Of a DNA stretch of 64,000 nucleotides, positions 47,031-56,437 are shown piece by piece. A program made the translations under genes and the position numbers. The stretch is taken from NCBI GenBank assembly GCA_019745325.1, contig JAIETK010000004.1:62001-126000 (forward strand), read 5' to 3'. The notes under the pieces were generated by a model. It did not search any database. It saw only the letters and a list, made by a program, of their open reading frames with translations, and was not told the DNA's origin. Source of the DNA: Nitrosomonas sp. Its GTDB lineage: Bacteria > Pseudomonadota > Gammaproteobacteria > Burkholderiales > Nitrosomonadaceae. Each line of letters starts with the position of its first letter. Positions within the stretch are counted from its first letter, which is position 1.

Positions 47031-47894
47031 ATGGGAATAATTTCTAACTTTGATGAAAATTCAAATGACAAAACTCGCGAATATGTCTTTACGCAAGAAG
47101 ATTTTGAACGAGTTAGAAAGCTGATATACAAACATGCTGGTATTTCATTGTCTTCGGGCAAGCAAAACATGGTGTATAGTCGCTTGGCTCGCCGTTTGCG
47201 TGCAACAGGTATCAATAGCTTTCACGAGTATTTGAATTACCTTGAGCGCGGAAACTCTGAAGAATGGGAAGCTTTTACTAACGCTTTAACAACGAATTTG
47301 ACTGCTTTTTTTCGTGAGCAACATCATTTTCCCATTCTCGAGAAACATGTCGAGAAACGCAAAAATCAAAACAAGATTCAACTCTGGTGTAGTGCTTCAT
47401 CTACCGGAGAGGAGCCTTACTCAATGGCCATGGCGATGGTACAAGCATTTAATACATTGACTCCTCCTGTTCATATTCTGGCAACGGACTTAGATACTAA
47501 TGTTCTCGCAAAAGCGCAACTTGGTGTTTATTCATTGGATAAGCTGGAAAAACTTCCGAAGGAAAAATTGAAGCAATTTTTCCTTAAAGGGAAAGGGCAT
47601 CATGAAGGTTCAGCACGAGTTAGACCCGAGTTACGTAATATGATTACATTTCGGCAATTGAATTTACTGGATGACAATTGGCCAATACGAGGTCCGTTCG
47701 ATGCCATTTTTTGCCGTAATGTCATGATTTATTTTGATAAGCCAACACAATATAAAATTCTAAAGAAGTTTGCACCGTTGCTTGCGTCGGATGGTCTGTT
47801 GTTTGCTGGGCATTCTGAGAGTTTCCAACATGCGGTTGATTTGTTTAAGCTGCGAGAAAAAACTGTGTACGAATTAGCAAGTAGAACGAGGTAA
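47031..47894 (+). CDS. cheR: chemotaxis protein methyltransferase CheR
   Basis: 287 aa. N-terminal helical domain ([33 protein letters not shown]) and SAM-dependent domain with [20 protein letters not shown] (SAM motif), [10 protein letters not shown] and [18 protein letters not shown]. It methylates receptor glutamates. First of three closely spaced genes (cheR-cheD-cheB). Confidence 0.95.
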   Translation: MGIISNFDENSNDKTREYVFTQEDFERVRKLIYKHAGISLSSGKQNMVYSRLARRLRATGINSFHEYLNYLERGNSEEWEAFTNALTTNLTAFFREQHHFPILEKHVEKRKNQNKIQLWCSASSTGEEPYSMAMAMVQAFNTLTPPVHILATDLDTNVLAKAQLGVYSLDKLEKLPKEKLKQFFLKGKGHHEGSARVRPELRNMITFRQLNLLDDNWPIRGPFDAIFCRNVMIYFDKPTQYKILKKFAPLLASDGLLFAGHSESFQHAVDLFKLREKTVYELASRTR

Positions 47895-47901
47895 TAATCG
47901 C

Positions 47902-48513
47902 ATGACTGAGATCATTGATGAACAACTTGCTACTAATTTTTATTTTGATAAAAATTTTAATAGTCAGGCGGTTAAACTGTTACCGGGTGAATATTATGTG
48001 ACTGATAAGGATATTTTGCTGGTAACGGTTCTCGGATCTTGTGTAGCCGCTTGTATACGCGATTGCTATAGCGGCATTGGAGGAATGAACCATTTCATGC
48101 TTCCTGACGGTGGTGGTGATGCAGGGAGTCCGTTAAATGCTTCAGCTAGGTACGGAACATATGCGATGGAGATATTGATCAATCAGCTGTTGAAACTGGG
48201 TGCTCGTCGCGGCAATTTGGAGGCTAAGGTTTTCGGTGGCGGAAATGTTCTTGATGGTTTGACGGTTGCGAATGTAGGTCAACGGAATGCAGATTTTGTA
48301 TTGAAATTTTTACAGACAGAAAAAATTCGAGTTGTTGCACAAGACCTAGTCGATGTGTTCCCACGTAAAGTTTACTTTTTCCCCAAAAGCAGCCGAGTGA
48401 TGGTTAAGAAGTTACGCAATGTGCGTAACACGACACTTTCTCAGCGGGAAAGCGACTACAGGCAACGTTTACATCGAGTGGATTCCGGTGGGGATGTTGA
48501 ACTTTTTTCTTAG
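47902..48513 (+). CDS. cheD: receptor glutamine deamidase CheD
   Basis: 203 aa. Catalytic Cys in [14 protein letters not shown], His in [11 protein letters not shown] and the Thr in [12 protein letters not shown] form the deamidase site. KVFGGGNVL is family-typical. The C-terminus ends GDVELFS, like the end of the cheZ-like protein in the same operon. Starts seven bases after cheR. Confidence 0.94.
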   Translation: MTEIIDEQLATNFYFDKNFNSQAVKLLPGEYYVTDKDILLVTVLGSCVAACIRDCYSGIGGMNHFMLPDGGGDAGSPLNASARYGTYAMEILINQLLKLGARRGNLEAKVFGGGNVLDGLTVANVGQRNADFVLKFLQTEKIRVVAQDLVDVFPRKVYFFPKSSRVMVKKLRNVRNTTLSQRESDYRQRLHRVDSGGDVELFS

Positions 48514-48550
48514 AACAAATTGACTTGTTAACCAAAATTGAGAGTTAAAG

Positions 48551-49630
48551 ATGGATAAGACTAGAGTTCTGATAATTGATGACTCAGCGTTAATTCGGCG
48601 CTTATTAAGCGAGGTTATAAATAGCCAGCCTGACATGGAAGCCATAGGATCCGCTCCAGATCCTTTAGTGGCGAGAGAAATGATACGTGAGATGAATCCT
48701 GATGTATTGACGCTGGATGTTGAGATGCCCAAGATGGACGGTTTGGACTTTCTCGAGAAATTAATGAGGTTGCGGCCAATGCCTGTCGTGATGGTTTCAA
48801 CATTAACTGAAAACGGTTCAGACGTTACTTTTCGTGCGCTCGAATTGGGTGCGGTTGATTTTGTTTCTAAACCTAAAATTGATATCGCTGCCGGCTTAAA
48901 AGAATATGGCGGTGAGATTGCAAATAAAATTCGCATTGCTAAATCTGCTCGGCTTAAAAAATCTGCAAATATAGCAGTAGCAAAGAGTGCTACAGCGGAT
49001 GTGGTATTGCCTTCGGTGTCGAATCGCATCGCATCGACCGAGAAATTGATAATAGTAGGTGCGTCTACTGGCGGTACGGAAGCAATAAAGGAATTTTTAA
49101 TTAGAATGCCGCCGGATTCACCTGGAATATTAGTCACCCAACATATGCCCGAAGGTTTTACCAAGTCATTTGCCAATCGATTGAATTCTCTTTGCAAAAT
49201 TTCGGTAATTGAAGCACAAGGAGGAGAACGGGTTTTACCCGGCCATGCCTTTATCGCACCTGGTCATTCTCACTTGTTACTGAAACGTAGCGGTGCGAAT
49301 TATATGACTGAATTAAACCATGGAGAGCCTGTTTGTCGACATCGCCCGTCGGTTGATGTACTATTTAGGTCTGCGGCGAATTGTGCAGGTAAAAACGCGA
49401 TTGGTGTGATTCTTACTGGCATGGGAAAAGACGGTGCAGCGGGAATGCTGGAAATGCACAAAGCAGGTTCGTATAATTTCGCTCAGGATGAGAGCAGCTG
49501 TGTAGTGTTCGGTATGCCGAAAGAAGCGATTGCAGCAGGTGGTGTAAATGAGATTGTTCATTTAAAAGATATGGCTAGATGTGTTCTGTCAAAAATATCC
49601 AGCATGGGATCTCATGGTAATCGCGTATAG
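48551..49630 (+). CDS. cheB: receptor methylesterase/response regulator CheB
   Basis: 359 aa. Receiver domain (D56 in [12 protein letters not shown]), linker and methylesterase domain with the catalytic Ser in [11 protein letters not shown], His in VTQHMPEGF and Asp in [13 protein letters not shown]. It removes methyl groups placed by CheR. Last gene of the chemotaxis set; the NlpC/P60 gene follows after 29 bp. Confidence 0.96.
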   Translation: MDKTRVLIIDDSALIRRLLSEVINSQPDMEAIGSAPDPLVAREMIREMNPDVLTLDVEMPKMDGLDFLEKLMRLRPMPVVMVSTLTENGSDVTFRALELGAVDFVSKPKIDIAAGLKEYGGEIANKIRIAKSARLKKSANIAVAKSATADVVLPSVSNRIASTEKLIIVGASTGGTEAIKEFLIRMPPDSPGILVTQHMPEGFTKSFANRLNSLCKISVIEAQGGERVLPGHAFIAPGHSHLLLKRSGANYMTELNHGEPVCRHRPSVDVLFRSAANCAGKNAIGVILTGMGKDGAAGMLEMHKAGSYNFAQDESSCVVFGMPKEAIAAGGVNEIVHLKDMARCVLSKISSMGSHGNRV

Positions 49631-49659
49631 TTGGTATTAACTTTTTTGGATTTGAAGTT

Positions 49660-50166
49660 ATGCAAACTACATCGTCAATGACAAAGCTTATTTCTCGGCT
49701 TGCTGTGTTAATTGGTATCAGTTTCTTGGTAAGCTGTGGAACAGTTCAGGAAAGACCAACGGTTAAACATGTTCCCGCAATAAAGAAACCGGCAGATTAT
49801 CATCAAGTCAAAAAAGTCCTCTATTCTCAGTATAATGAGTGGCAAGGTGTGCGCTATCAACGGGGTGGTCTCAGTCGGCATGGCGTTGATTGCTCGGGTT
49901 TCGTGCATATCACATTCAAATCAAAGCTGGGCATGCATCTACCCAGAACGACTCATCTGCAATCCCGGGCCGGGAGAGAAATCCGCAAAGAAGAATTGAG
50001 AGCGGGCGACTTAATTTTTTTCAGAACGGGACCAGCTTCGAATCATGTAGGTATCTACCTGGAAAATAATAAGTTTCTTCATGCATCTCAAAAGAAAGGC
50101 GTTATCATCTCCAGACTGGATCACGTATACTGGAAAGCCAACTACTGGAAATCGGTTCGCGTTTAA
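49660..50166 (+). CDS. NlpC/P60 peptidase lipoprotein
   Basis: 168 aa. Lipobox LVSC at about 22-25 marks a lipoprotein. The NlpC/P60 domain has the catalytic Cys in HGVDCSGFVHI, His in SNHVGIYLENN and a polar residue in FLHASQ. It should cut a peptide bond in the murein stem. Similar to Spr/MepS-type endopeptidases. It may read through from cheB but its role is unrelated. Confidence 0.88.
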   Translation: MQTTSSMTKLISRLAVLIGISFLVSCGTVQERPTVKHVPAIKKPADYHQVKKVLYSQYNEWQGVRYQRGGLSRHGVDCSGFVHITFKSKLGMHLPRTTHLQSRAGREIRKEELRAGDLIFFRTGPASNHVGIYLENNKFLHASQKKGVIISRLDHVYWKANYWKSVRV

Positions 50167-50289
50167 TCAGCCAGTGGTACCAGTAAGTGTCTGTTGCTTC
50201 AACTCGCGATTTGCCGTGGTCTTGCCACGGGGTTGTTTATTTAACGCTGGCTTCTCGCATTACACCAATAATCTTTGCGGAAATGCAAC

Positions 50290-50607
50290 ATGGATGAAGA
50301 AATTAAACAACGTCTTCAGAATAGGAAAATATGGCAACGCGGTTTCTTCATGCTGCTTTACATGGGAATTTACGGTTTTTGCAACTTCCTGATAATCGCA
50401 ATATTTTTTTTTCAATTTGTAACACTGATCGTAACCGGACAACCCAATGCGCTGCTACAGAGTTTTAGCCAAAGCCTCGGTACGTATCTCCGTCAAATTA
50501 TTGCGTACATGTCATTGAATACCGATCACTTGCCATTTCCTTTTAGCACATGGCCAAGTGATGATAATGCTGAACAACTCACCAAAAATTCCAACGCAAG
50601 CGATTAG
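50290..50607 (+). CDS. DUF4389-family small membrane protein
   Basis: 105 aa. A double hydrophobic region (FFMLLYMGIYGFCNFLIIAIFFFQFVTLIV) is followed by TGQPNALLQSFSQSLGTYLRQIIAYMSLNTDHLPFPFSTWP, the DUF4389 pattern. Function unknown. Start taken at the ATG 50290; an upstream in-frame ATG at 50275 is less likely. Confidence 0.7.
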   Translation: MDEEIKQRLQNRKIWQRGFFMLLYMGIYGFCNFLIIAIFFFQFVTLIVTGQPNALLQSFSQSLGTYLRQIIAYMSLNTDHLPFPFSTWPSDDNAEQLTKNSNASD

Positions 50608-50765
50608 CATATTACTGCATCACAATTCTTCAGAAGCTTTGTCTGTTTTTTCACAATTTAATTGCAACAGGAAGAAACAACTCTAACCTCGAATGGTTTA
50701 ATATTAATCGTATCAGAGTTTCTGGGTGTTTACCCGTCAATTTAGACATTTTCGGATATTACTGC

Positions 50766-51836
50766 ATGGCCTCCTTGTTTACGCCTCTTGCATTGGGTTC
50801 GCTTACGGTACACAACCGGATTTTTATGGCGCCATTAACACGCTGCCGTGCGGGTGAAACGCATATACCGAACGATCTAATGGTTGAGTATTACAAGCAG
50901 CGTGCCAGCGCCGGCTTAATTATCGCTGAGGCGACAATGGCGATGGAAGGACATTCGGCGTTTTGGAAGGAACCAGGCATTTACTCGGCAGAACAAATTA
51001 CCGCATGGAAGCGTGTGGCCACTGCCGTTCATGCCGCCGGCGGTAGAATTTTTTTGCAAATCTGGCATGGTGGGCGGGCGTGTCATCCACTGCTCAATCA
51101 CGGCGCGCAGCCCGTAGCCCCCAGTGCTATTGCCATAGCCGATGAAGTACGTACGCCGCAAGGAAAACAGCCTTACGTTGTACCGCGCGAATTACATGAT
51201 GACGAATTGCCCGGCATTGTCGCCGGATTCAAACAAGCTGCGCAAAATGCCAAAAATGCCGGATTCGATGGTATCGAAATTCACGGCGCCAATGGTTATC
51301 TGCTCGATGAATTTCTGCGCGACGGCGCCAACAAGCGTAGCGGGCCATACGGTGGTTCGGTTGAGAATCGCGCGCGGCTGACTCTGGAAGTGTTGGAGGC
51401 TGTTAGTACCGTTTGGGGCAGTGACCGGGTCGGTTTGCGGATTTCGCCTCTGAGTAGTTACAACAACATGATCGACAGTGATCCGATCGGGTTATCTATC
51501 TGGCTTGCCAATCAGCTCAACGATTTTCGCCTGGCTTACTTGCATGTTTTGCGCGGCGATGTTTATCAACAGCAAAACGGTGATGTGATGACACCTATTC
51601 GTAAGTATTATCGAGGCGTGCTGATCGGCAACTTCGAATATGCGCCGGATAAAGCGGATCATGACATTGCGGATGGCAAAATCGATGCCGTGGCATTTGG
51701 CCGGCTTTTTTTGGCCAATCCCGACTTGCCGGCACGTATCCGCTCAGGTGCAGCATTTAACGAACCCGATCCCGCGACTTTTTATACCGACGGTGCGGAA
51801 GGTTATACTGATTATTCCGCGCTCCATGCTTCGTGA
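50766..51836 (+). CDS. Old Yellow Enzyme-family alkene reductase (NemA-like)
   Basis: 356 aa FMN-binding TIM barrel. LTVHNRIFMAPLTRCRA (FMN Thr), FLQIWHGGRACHP (Gln and the substrate His region), GFDGIEIHGANGYLLDEFL and NKRSGPYGGSVENRARLTLEVL are diagnostic. It reduces activated C=C or nitro groups with NAD(P)H. No regulator such as nemR is adjacent. The lipocalin gene follows directly. Confidence 0.92.
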   Translation: MASLFTPLALGSLTVHNRIFMAPLTRCRAGETHIPNDLMVEYYKQRASAGLIIAEATMAMEGHSAFWKEPGIYSAEQITAWKRVATAVHAAGGRIFLQIWHGGRACHPLLNHGAQPVAPSAIAIADEVRTPQGKQPYVVPRELHDDELPGIVAGFKQAAQNAKNAGFDGIEIHGANGYLLDEFLRDGANKRSGPYGGSVENRARLTLEVLEAVSTVWGSDRVGLRISPLSSYNNMIDSDPIGLSIWLANQLNDFRLAYLHVLRGDVYQQQNGDVMTPIRKYYRGVLIGNFEYAPDKADHDIADGKIDAVAFGRLFLANPDLPARIRSGAAFNEPDPATFYTDGAEGYTDYSALHAS

Positions 51837-51843
51837 CATAACC

Positions 51844-52359
51844 ATGCGACTATTAGCGATCAATGTAATACTCGGTTTCCTCAGCGGTTGCCTCTCACTT
51901 CCGCAAAATGTCGTGCCGGTCGACGGTTTTGAACTTAACCGCTATCTCGGCACCTGGTACGAAATCGCCCGGCTCGATCATTCATTTGAGCGCGGACTCG
52001 ACAAAGTGACGGCAGAATATTTTCTGCGCGATGATGGTGGTGTCGGAGTCATCAACAAGGGCTTCTCAGCGGCGGAAAATAAGTGGAAAGAAGCGGAAGG
52101 AAAAGCTTATTTTGTCAGGGACTCGCAGCAAGGCTATTTAAAAGTCTCGTTCTTCGGCCCGTTTTACGGTGCGTATATTATATTCGAGCTTGATAAAGTA
52201 GATTACCAATACGCCTTCGTTACCAGCTACGACAAATCGTACTTATGGTTGCTGGCAAGAACCCCGATGGTTAACGAGGAATTAATTACCCGCTTTGTGC
52301 AGCGATCAACCGAACTCGGTTTTGAAACTGCCAAGCTGATTTATCCAGAACAAGATTAA
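51844..52359 (+). CDS. blc: outer-membrane lipocalin (Blc-like)
   Basis: 171 aa from the ATG at 51844; a slightly earlier ATG at 51826 would overlap the reductase end. The lipobox LSGC lies at about 12-15. The lipocalin signature VDGFELNRYLGTWYEIARLDHSFERG, VINKGFS, GKAYFV and SYDKSYLWLLARTP are typical. Bacterial Blc binds lysophospholipids at the outer membrane. Confidence 0.92.
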   Translation: MRLLAINVILGFLSGCLSLPQNVVPVDGFELNRYLGTWYEIARLDHSFERGLDKVTAEYFLRDDGGVGVINKGFSAAENKWKEAEGKAYFVRDSQQGYLKVSFFGPFYGAYIIFELDKVDYQYAFVTSYDKSYLWLLARTPMVNEELITRFVQRSTELGFETAKLIYPEQD

Positions 52360-52403
52360 ACCACTATGCCAAGGCGTGGTTGTTTCAGTGGATTGGTCGG
52401 AAT

Positions 52404-52604
52404 ATGCAGCAAATACTTATCACTTTAGGAATCATTTTCCTCATCCTCGGTCTGTTGTGGCCGTGGCTATCGCAATTGCCATTAGGCCGCTTGCCCGGCG
52501 ATATCCACATCGAACGAGAAAATTTCAGCTTTCATTTTCCGCTGATGACCGGGTTGGTTATTTCCGTCGTATTGACATTGATTCTGTGGTGGTTGCGGAA
52601 GTGA
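52404..52604 (+). CDS. DUF2905-family small membrane protein
   Basis: 66 aa. Two membrane helices flank LPLGRLPGDIHIERENFSFHFP, the DUF2905 hallmark. The ATG at 52404 matches the usual family start; a TTG at 52380 with AAGG upstream would add eight residues. Function unknown. Confidence 0.8.
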   Translation: MQQILITLGIIFLILGLLWPWLSQLPLGRLPGDIHIERENFSFHFPLMTGLVISVVLTLILWWLRK

Positions 52605-52747
52605 ATCATTAAAGCGGCACCAGGGTTACATTAATGCTTCCTCTGATTGCAGCGTAACGTCAAAGCACGTGTCATGTAGAGAAACCTTTGCAAAATGATG
52701 TGAATTTTTTGTTATTCCAGGTCTCTTCGGTAGTCCTAAGCAGTTAC

Positions 52748-52930
52748 TCATGGCTTTATCTCGGCGGAGTTAGGTATGACGCATTCGTAAGACCAGCTCA
52801 TCGACTGTCTGGTATAAACGCCGCCATCGGATTCACAAGCTTCTTTGTTGTTATTGGCAGATACAAACGATGCCAAAAATAAAGCTAATAAAAGGATGGT
52901 ATATAAAACTACTTTTGTATTTTCGCTCAT
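52748..52930 (-). CDS. small exported protein, unknown
   Basis: 60 aa. An N-terminal signal peptide (VVLYTILLLALFLASFVSA) leaves a 35-residue mature peptide with two cysteines (EACESDGG and YECVIP) that could pair. AAGG lies upstream of the ATG. No family recognised; the call rests on signal peptide and ribosome site. Confidence 0.5.
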   Translation of the reverse strand: MSENTKVVLYTILLLALFLASFVSANNNKEACESDGGVYTRQSMSWSYECVIPNSAEIKP

Positions 52931-53298
52931 GAATTAACCTTATTGAATGGAGCGGGTCTATGCGCTGTATTTGAATATCACGACTATGTCATTGTTTTAT
53001 AATGGATAGCATTGGTGATCTGTTTAAATGCAGCTTGATGTAACCACGACTCACCTTATGCAGTAACGATAGCTATTAAACGGTTATTAAACCATAAATT
53101 TTGCTAATCGCGATTGTATCGTGAGGAATCATCGATAATATATGTGGCGGGAACATTGGCATTTTCACGTTAGAAAAGCACCAAGTTGGAAATCATGCTG
53201 ATTTCTTGCCAAATATGCGGGCGGCAAGTGGCTGGTTATATTTTTTGCCGGGGAATTGGGCTGGGGCGAGCGGGTTTGTTCGAAAGGTCAATAAAAAA
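52931..53298. other. intergenic region, about 370 bp
   Basis: Nothing coding was recognised. Part of it must hold the promoter of the small exported protein on the minus strand. The right end leads into the terminator at 53299-53322. Confidence 0.4.
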
Positions 53299-53322
53299 AC
53301 CTCCGGTTTGAGGACCGGAGGT
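53299..53322 (-). terminator. Rho-independent terminator for the 129-aa exported protein gene
   Basis: ACCTCCGGT and ACCGGAGGT form a nine-base-pair GC-rich stem around six bases. On the minus strand it is followed by TTTTTTT. Confidence 0.8.
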
Positions 53323-53380
53323 GAGTGTAGCTATGATACTCAACTGACTGTACTACAAGGGATTCCACAAAAACGCTTTA

Positions 53381-53770
53381 CTACTGTATGGCTGCTGCAT
53401 TCATGCTGCTACTGCTTGTATTCTGCGCTTGTTGTTCAACGGTTGACAATTTTCTGTGTAATTCTGCTTGCGCTAAGTCTTCTGCGCGTTGATACTCATG
53501 CTCGCGGATATTGGCGCGCAAATGCGAGACCTCATCTTGTCCTCTACGGCCGTAGGCATACGCGTGATCTTCATGCTCTTCCAAATCTTGCCGGTATTTT
53601 TCCACAATGACAGCTTCTTCCATCGCCAGGCTTTCGTAATATGCGGCAGCGGCTACATGATCATTGGAACTGATGTTGCTCGGCAGCTCAGGTACTTCAG
53701 CAAATGCGGAAGTCGTCATCAAACCGAATGCGAGGACAGACAAAATAGCGCTTATTTTCAATGCTTTCAT
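53381..53770 (-). CDS. exported helical protein, unknown
   Basis: 129 aa from the ATG at 53770, preceded by GGAGGG. A signal peptide cleaved after AFA (ISAILSVLAFGLMTTSAFA) is followed by a highly charged His/Glu/Arg-rich helix (SLAMEEAVIVEKYRQDLEEH, HAYAYGRRGQDEVSHLRANI). No cysteine. Possibly periplasmic; function unknown. Clear terminator downstream. Confidence 0.65.
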   Translation of the reverse strand: MKALKISAILSVLAFGLMTTSAFAEVPELPSNISSNDHVAAAAYYESLAMEEAVIVEKYRQDLEEHEDHAYAYGRRGQDEVSHLRANIREHEYQRAEDLAQAELHRKLSTVEQQAQNTSSSSMNAAAIQ

Positions 53771-54098
53771 TTTAATTCCCTCCATCGTTAAAATTCTTAA
53801 GTGTTGCCATCTTAACGAAGACAAAGGAGAGCGTATATTGGGGAAACCCTGGTTTTTTTATAAGGGAAACCATTAGGTGATTTTTGTTTTGATATCAGTG
53901 TGGTAAGCGTTGCATTGGCTGGTTCTATCAGATGGAGCGAGAGTGCTTCCGGGGTGCGGAATATGCAATCCACCCACGGTCTGCGGTGATTTATTAAGTA
54001 AGCGAACTATGCGAATTCGATTTCATATCTGTATACTTCATGATATTCGGAATTATTTTCTGACTTGAGTTCATCAACTAACCAGCCGGAGCCAGTCT
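53771..54098. other. intergenic region before sdhB
   Basis: 328 bp between divergent genes. No ORF with a ribosome site. It should hold the promoters of the exported-protein gene and of the sdhB operon; I see no strong -35/-10 pair. No sdhC, sdhD or sdhA sequence is present. Confidence 0.4.
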
Positions 54099-54794
54099 AT
54101 GAAATTTTCGATTTACCGCTACGATCCCGATAAAGATGAAAAACCTTATATGCAGGATTATGATATCCAGCTGGCGCCGACCGATAAAATGCTGCTGGAT
54201 GCGTTGCTGCGCATCAAATCGATCGATGATAGTTTGAGTTTGCGACGCTCTTGCCGCGAGGGGGTGTGCGGATCGGATGCGATGAATATCAACGGCCGTA
54301 ATGGATTAGCGTGCATCACGCCGCTCCATAGTCTGGCGGAGCCGGTTGAAATCCGTCCGCTGCCGGGTTTGCCGGTGATCCGCGATTTGATCGTCGATAT
54401 GACACAGTTTTTTCAACAATATCACTCGATCAAGCCTTATTTGATCAACAACGATCCGCCACCGGAAACCGAACGGTTGCAATCGCCGGAGGAACGGGCG
54501 GCGCTGGACGGTGTGTATGAATGCATACTGTGCGCGTGTTGCTCGACATCGTGTCCGTCGTTCTGGTGGAATCCGGATAAGTTTGTCGGTCCGGCCGGAT
54601 TGTTGCAAGCATACCGGTTTCTGGCGGATAGCCGCGATCAGGCAACCGCTGAACGGCTGGATAATTTGGAAGATCCTTACCGGTTATTCCGCTGCCATTC
54701 CATCATGAATTGTGTTGATGCGTGTCCGAAGGGCTTGAATCCTACGGAAGCAATCGGCAAAATCAAGGACATGATGGTTAAGCGGACGGTATGA
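54099..54794 (+). CDS. sdhB: succinate dehydrogenase iron-sulfur subunit
   Basis: 231 aa. The [2Fe-2S] ligands are in SCREGVCGSDAMNINGRNGLAC, and the [4Fe-4S]/[3Fe-4S] ligands in CILCACCSTSCPSFWW and CHSIMNCVDACPKGLNP. It passes electrons from the flavoprotein to quinone at the inner membrane. The usual sdhCDA genes are not upstream, which is unusual; the gene overlaps sdhE by ATGA. CCGGAG precedes the start. Confidence 0.96.
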   Translation: MKFSIYRYDPDKDEKPYMQDYDIQLAPTDKMLLDALLRIKSIDDSLSLRRSCREGVCGSDAMNINGRNGLACITPLHSLAEPVEIRPLPGLPVIRDLIVDMTQFFQQYHSIKPYLINNDPPPETERLQSPEERAALDGVYECILCACCSTSCPSFWWNPDKFVGPAGLLQAYRFLADSRDQATAERLDNLEDPYRLFRCHSIMNCVDACPKGLNPTEAIGKIKDMMVKRTV

Positions 54795-55024
54795 AGGAAT
54801 TCGAACGGGCGCGCTGGCGCTGCCGGCGCGGAATGCTCGAATTGGATATCGTGTTGCAGCGTTTCATGAATCGTTATTACGCAGATTTGGACGCGCAGGA
54901 ACTGGCGCAGTTTGAACGATTGCTGTCGTTAGCGGATAACGATTTATGGGATTTGATCACTGGCCGCAAGGTGAATGACGATCATCAGTGGCTGCCAATC
55001 TTGGAATTATTGCAAAAGAGTTAG
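54791..55024 (+). CDS. sdhE: FAD assembly factor SdhE
   Basis: 77 aa. The family motif RWRCRRGMLELDIVLQRFM includes the RGxxE-type core that promotes covalent flavinylation of SdhA; FERLLSLADNDLWDLITGR is also typical. Overlaps sdhB by four bases (ATGA). Confidence 0.93.
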   Translation: MKEFERARWRCRRGMLELDIVLQRFMNRYYADLDAQELAQFERLLSLADNDLWDLITGRKVNDDHQWLPILELLQKS

Positions 55025-55105
55025 ATTTCTAGTGGTATTCTGACAGTGCGTTTGGCTGTAAACAACGCATACTTGTAATTATACGCATCAAGTGGAGAAG
55101 TAAAT

Positions 55106-56407
55106 ATGGCACAAAAAGGCACAGCGACTCTGAATCTGAATAATGGCAGCGCACCGATCGAGCTGCCGGTGCTATCTGGAACCATGGGGCCGGATGTGAT
55201 TGATATCCGGAAACTGCACGCGCAAAGCGGCTTGTTCACCTATGATCCCGGTTTTCTGTCGACCGCCAGCAATAGTTCTACGATTACTTTCATTGATGGC
55301 GATAAAGGGATACTGCTCTATCGCGGTTATCCGATCGAGCAATTGGCGTTGCACTGCGATTTTGTGGATGTGTGCTATTTATTATTGCATGGGGAATTGC
55401 CGGCTCCGGATCAGAAAAAAGCCTTTGATGCGGCAATCAAAAACCATTCGATGCTGCACGAGCAATTGGTAAGGTTTTACAGCGGTTTCCGCCGCGATGC
55501 GCATCCGATGGCGGTGATGGTCGGTGTGGTTGGCGCGCTGTCGGCGTTTTATCATGATTCTTTGAATATTTCCGATCCGGCGCATCGTGAACAATCCGCG
55601 TTCCGTTTAATCGCAAAGCTGCCGACGATTACCGCGATGGCATATAAATATAACATCGGGCAGCCGTACGTTTATCCGCAAAACGGTCTGAGTTACGCGG
55701 AAAACTTCCTGCACATGATGTTTTCCGTGCCGACGGAAAAATATGAGGCCAATCCGGTGATTGTGCGCGCCTTGGACCGGATTTTGATTTTGCATGCCGA
55801 TCACGAACAAAATGCTTCGACATCGACTGTGCGTTTGGCCGGCTCCAGCGGCGCCAATCCGTTTGCCTGTGTTTCCGCCGGTATTTCTTGTTTGTGGGGG
55901 CCGGCGCACGGCGGCGCCAACGAAGCGTGCTTACGGATGCTGGAAGAAATCGGTGATGTATCGCGCATTGATGAATTTATCCGGCGTGCAAAAAATAAAG
56001 AGGACAATTACCGTTTGATGGGTTTCGGCCATCGTGTCTACAAAAACATGGATCCGCGCGCAAAACTGATGCGCGAAACCTGTCACGAAGTACTGAATGA
56101 ATTAGGTTTGCAGAACGATCGCTTGTTTAAGCTGGCGCTGCAGCTTGAAAAGATTGCCTTGGAAGATGATTATTTCATTTCGCGCAAATTATATCCGAAT
56201 GTCGATTTTTATTCCGGTATCGTGCAACGCGCTCTCGGTATTCCGACCAGTATGTTTACCGCCATTTTTGCGATGGCGCGAACCGTCGGCTGGGTAGCGC
56301 AATGGAGCGAGATGGTATCCGATCCGGAACATAAAATCGGGCGCCCGCGCCAGCTTTATACGGGTACGACGATGCGCGACGTACCCAGCTCGTATATCAG
56401 GAAATAA
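55106..56407 (+). CDS. gltA: citrate synthase (type II)
   Basis: 433 aa. It condenses acetyl-CoA and oxaloacetate. Active-site stretches are [28 protein letters not shown] and [15 protein letters not shown], with the catalytic Asp in [10 protein letters not shown]. The length and the N-terminal beta-domain match the NADH-sensitive hexameric form. GGAGAAG precedes the ATG. Lies 81 bp after sdhE in the same direction. Confidence 0.97.
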   Translation: MAQKGTATLNLNNGSAPIELPVLSGTMGPDVIDIRKLHAQSGLFTYDPGFLSTASNSSTITFIDGDKGILLYRGYPIEQLALHCDFVDVCYLLLHGELPAPDQKKAFDAAIKNHSMLHEQLVRFYSGFRRDAHPMAVMVGVVGALSAFYHDSLNISDPAHREQSAFRLIAKLPTITAMAYKYNIGQPYVYPQNGLSYAENFLHMMFSVPTEKYEANPVIVRALDRILILHADHEQNASTSTVRLAGSSGANPFACVSAGISCLWGPAHGGANEACLRMLEEIGDVSRIDEFIRRAKNKEDNYRLMGFGHRVYKNMDPRAKLMRETCHEVLNELGLQNDRLFKLALQLEKIALEDDYFISRKLYPNVDFYSGIVQRALGIPTSMFTAIFAMARTVGWVAQWSEMVSDPEHKIGRPRQLYTGTTMRDVPSSYIRK

Positions 56408-56437
56408 TCGTTTGTCCATTCGAAGGCTGCTCATTCC

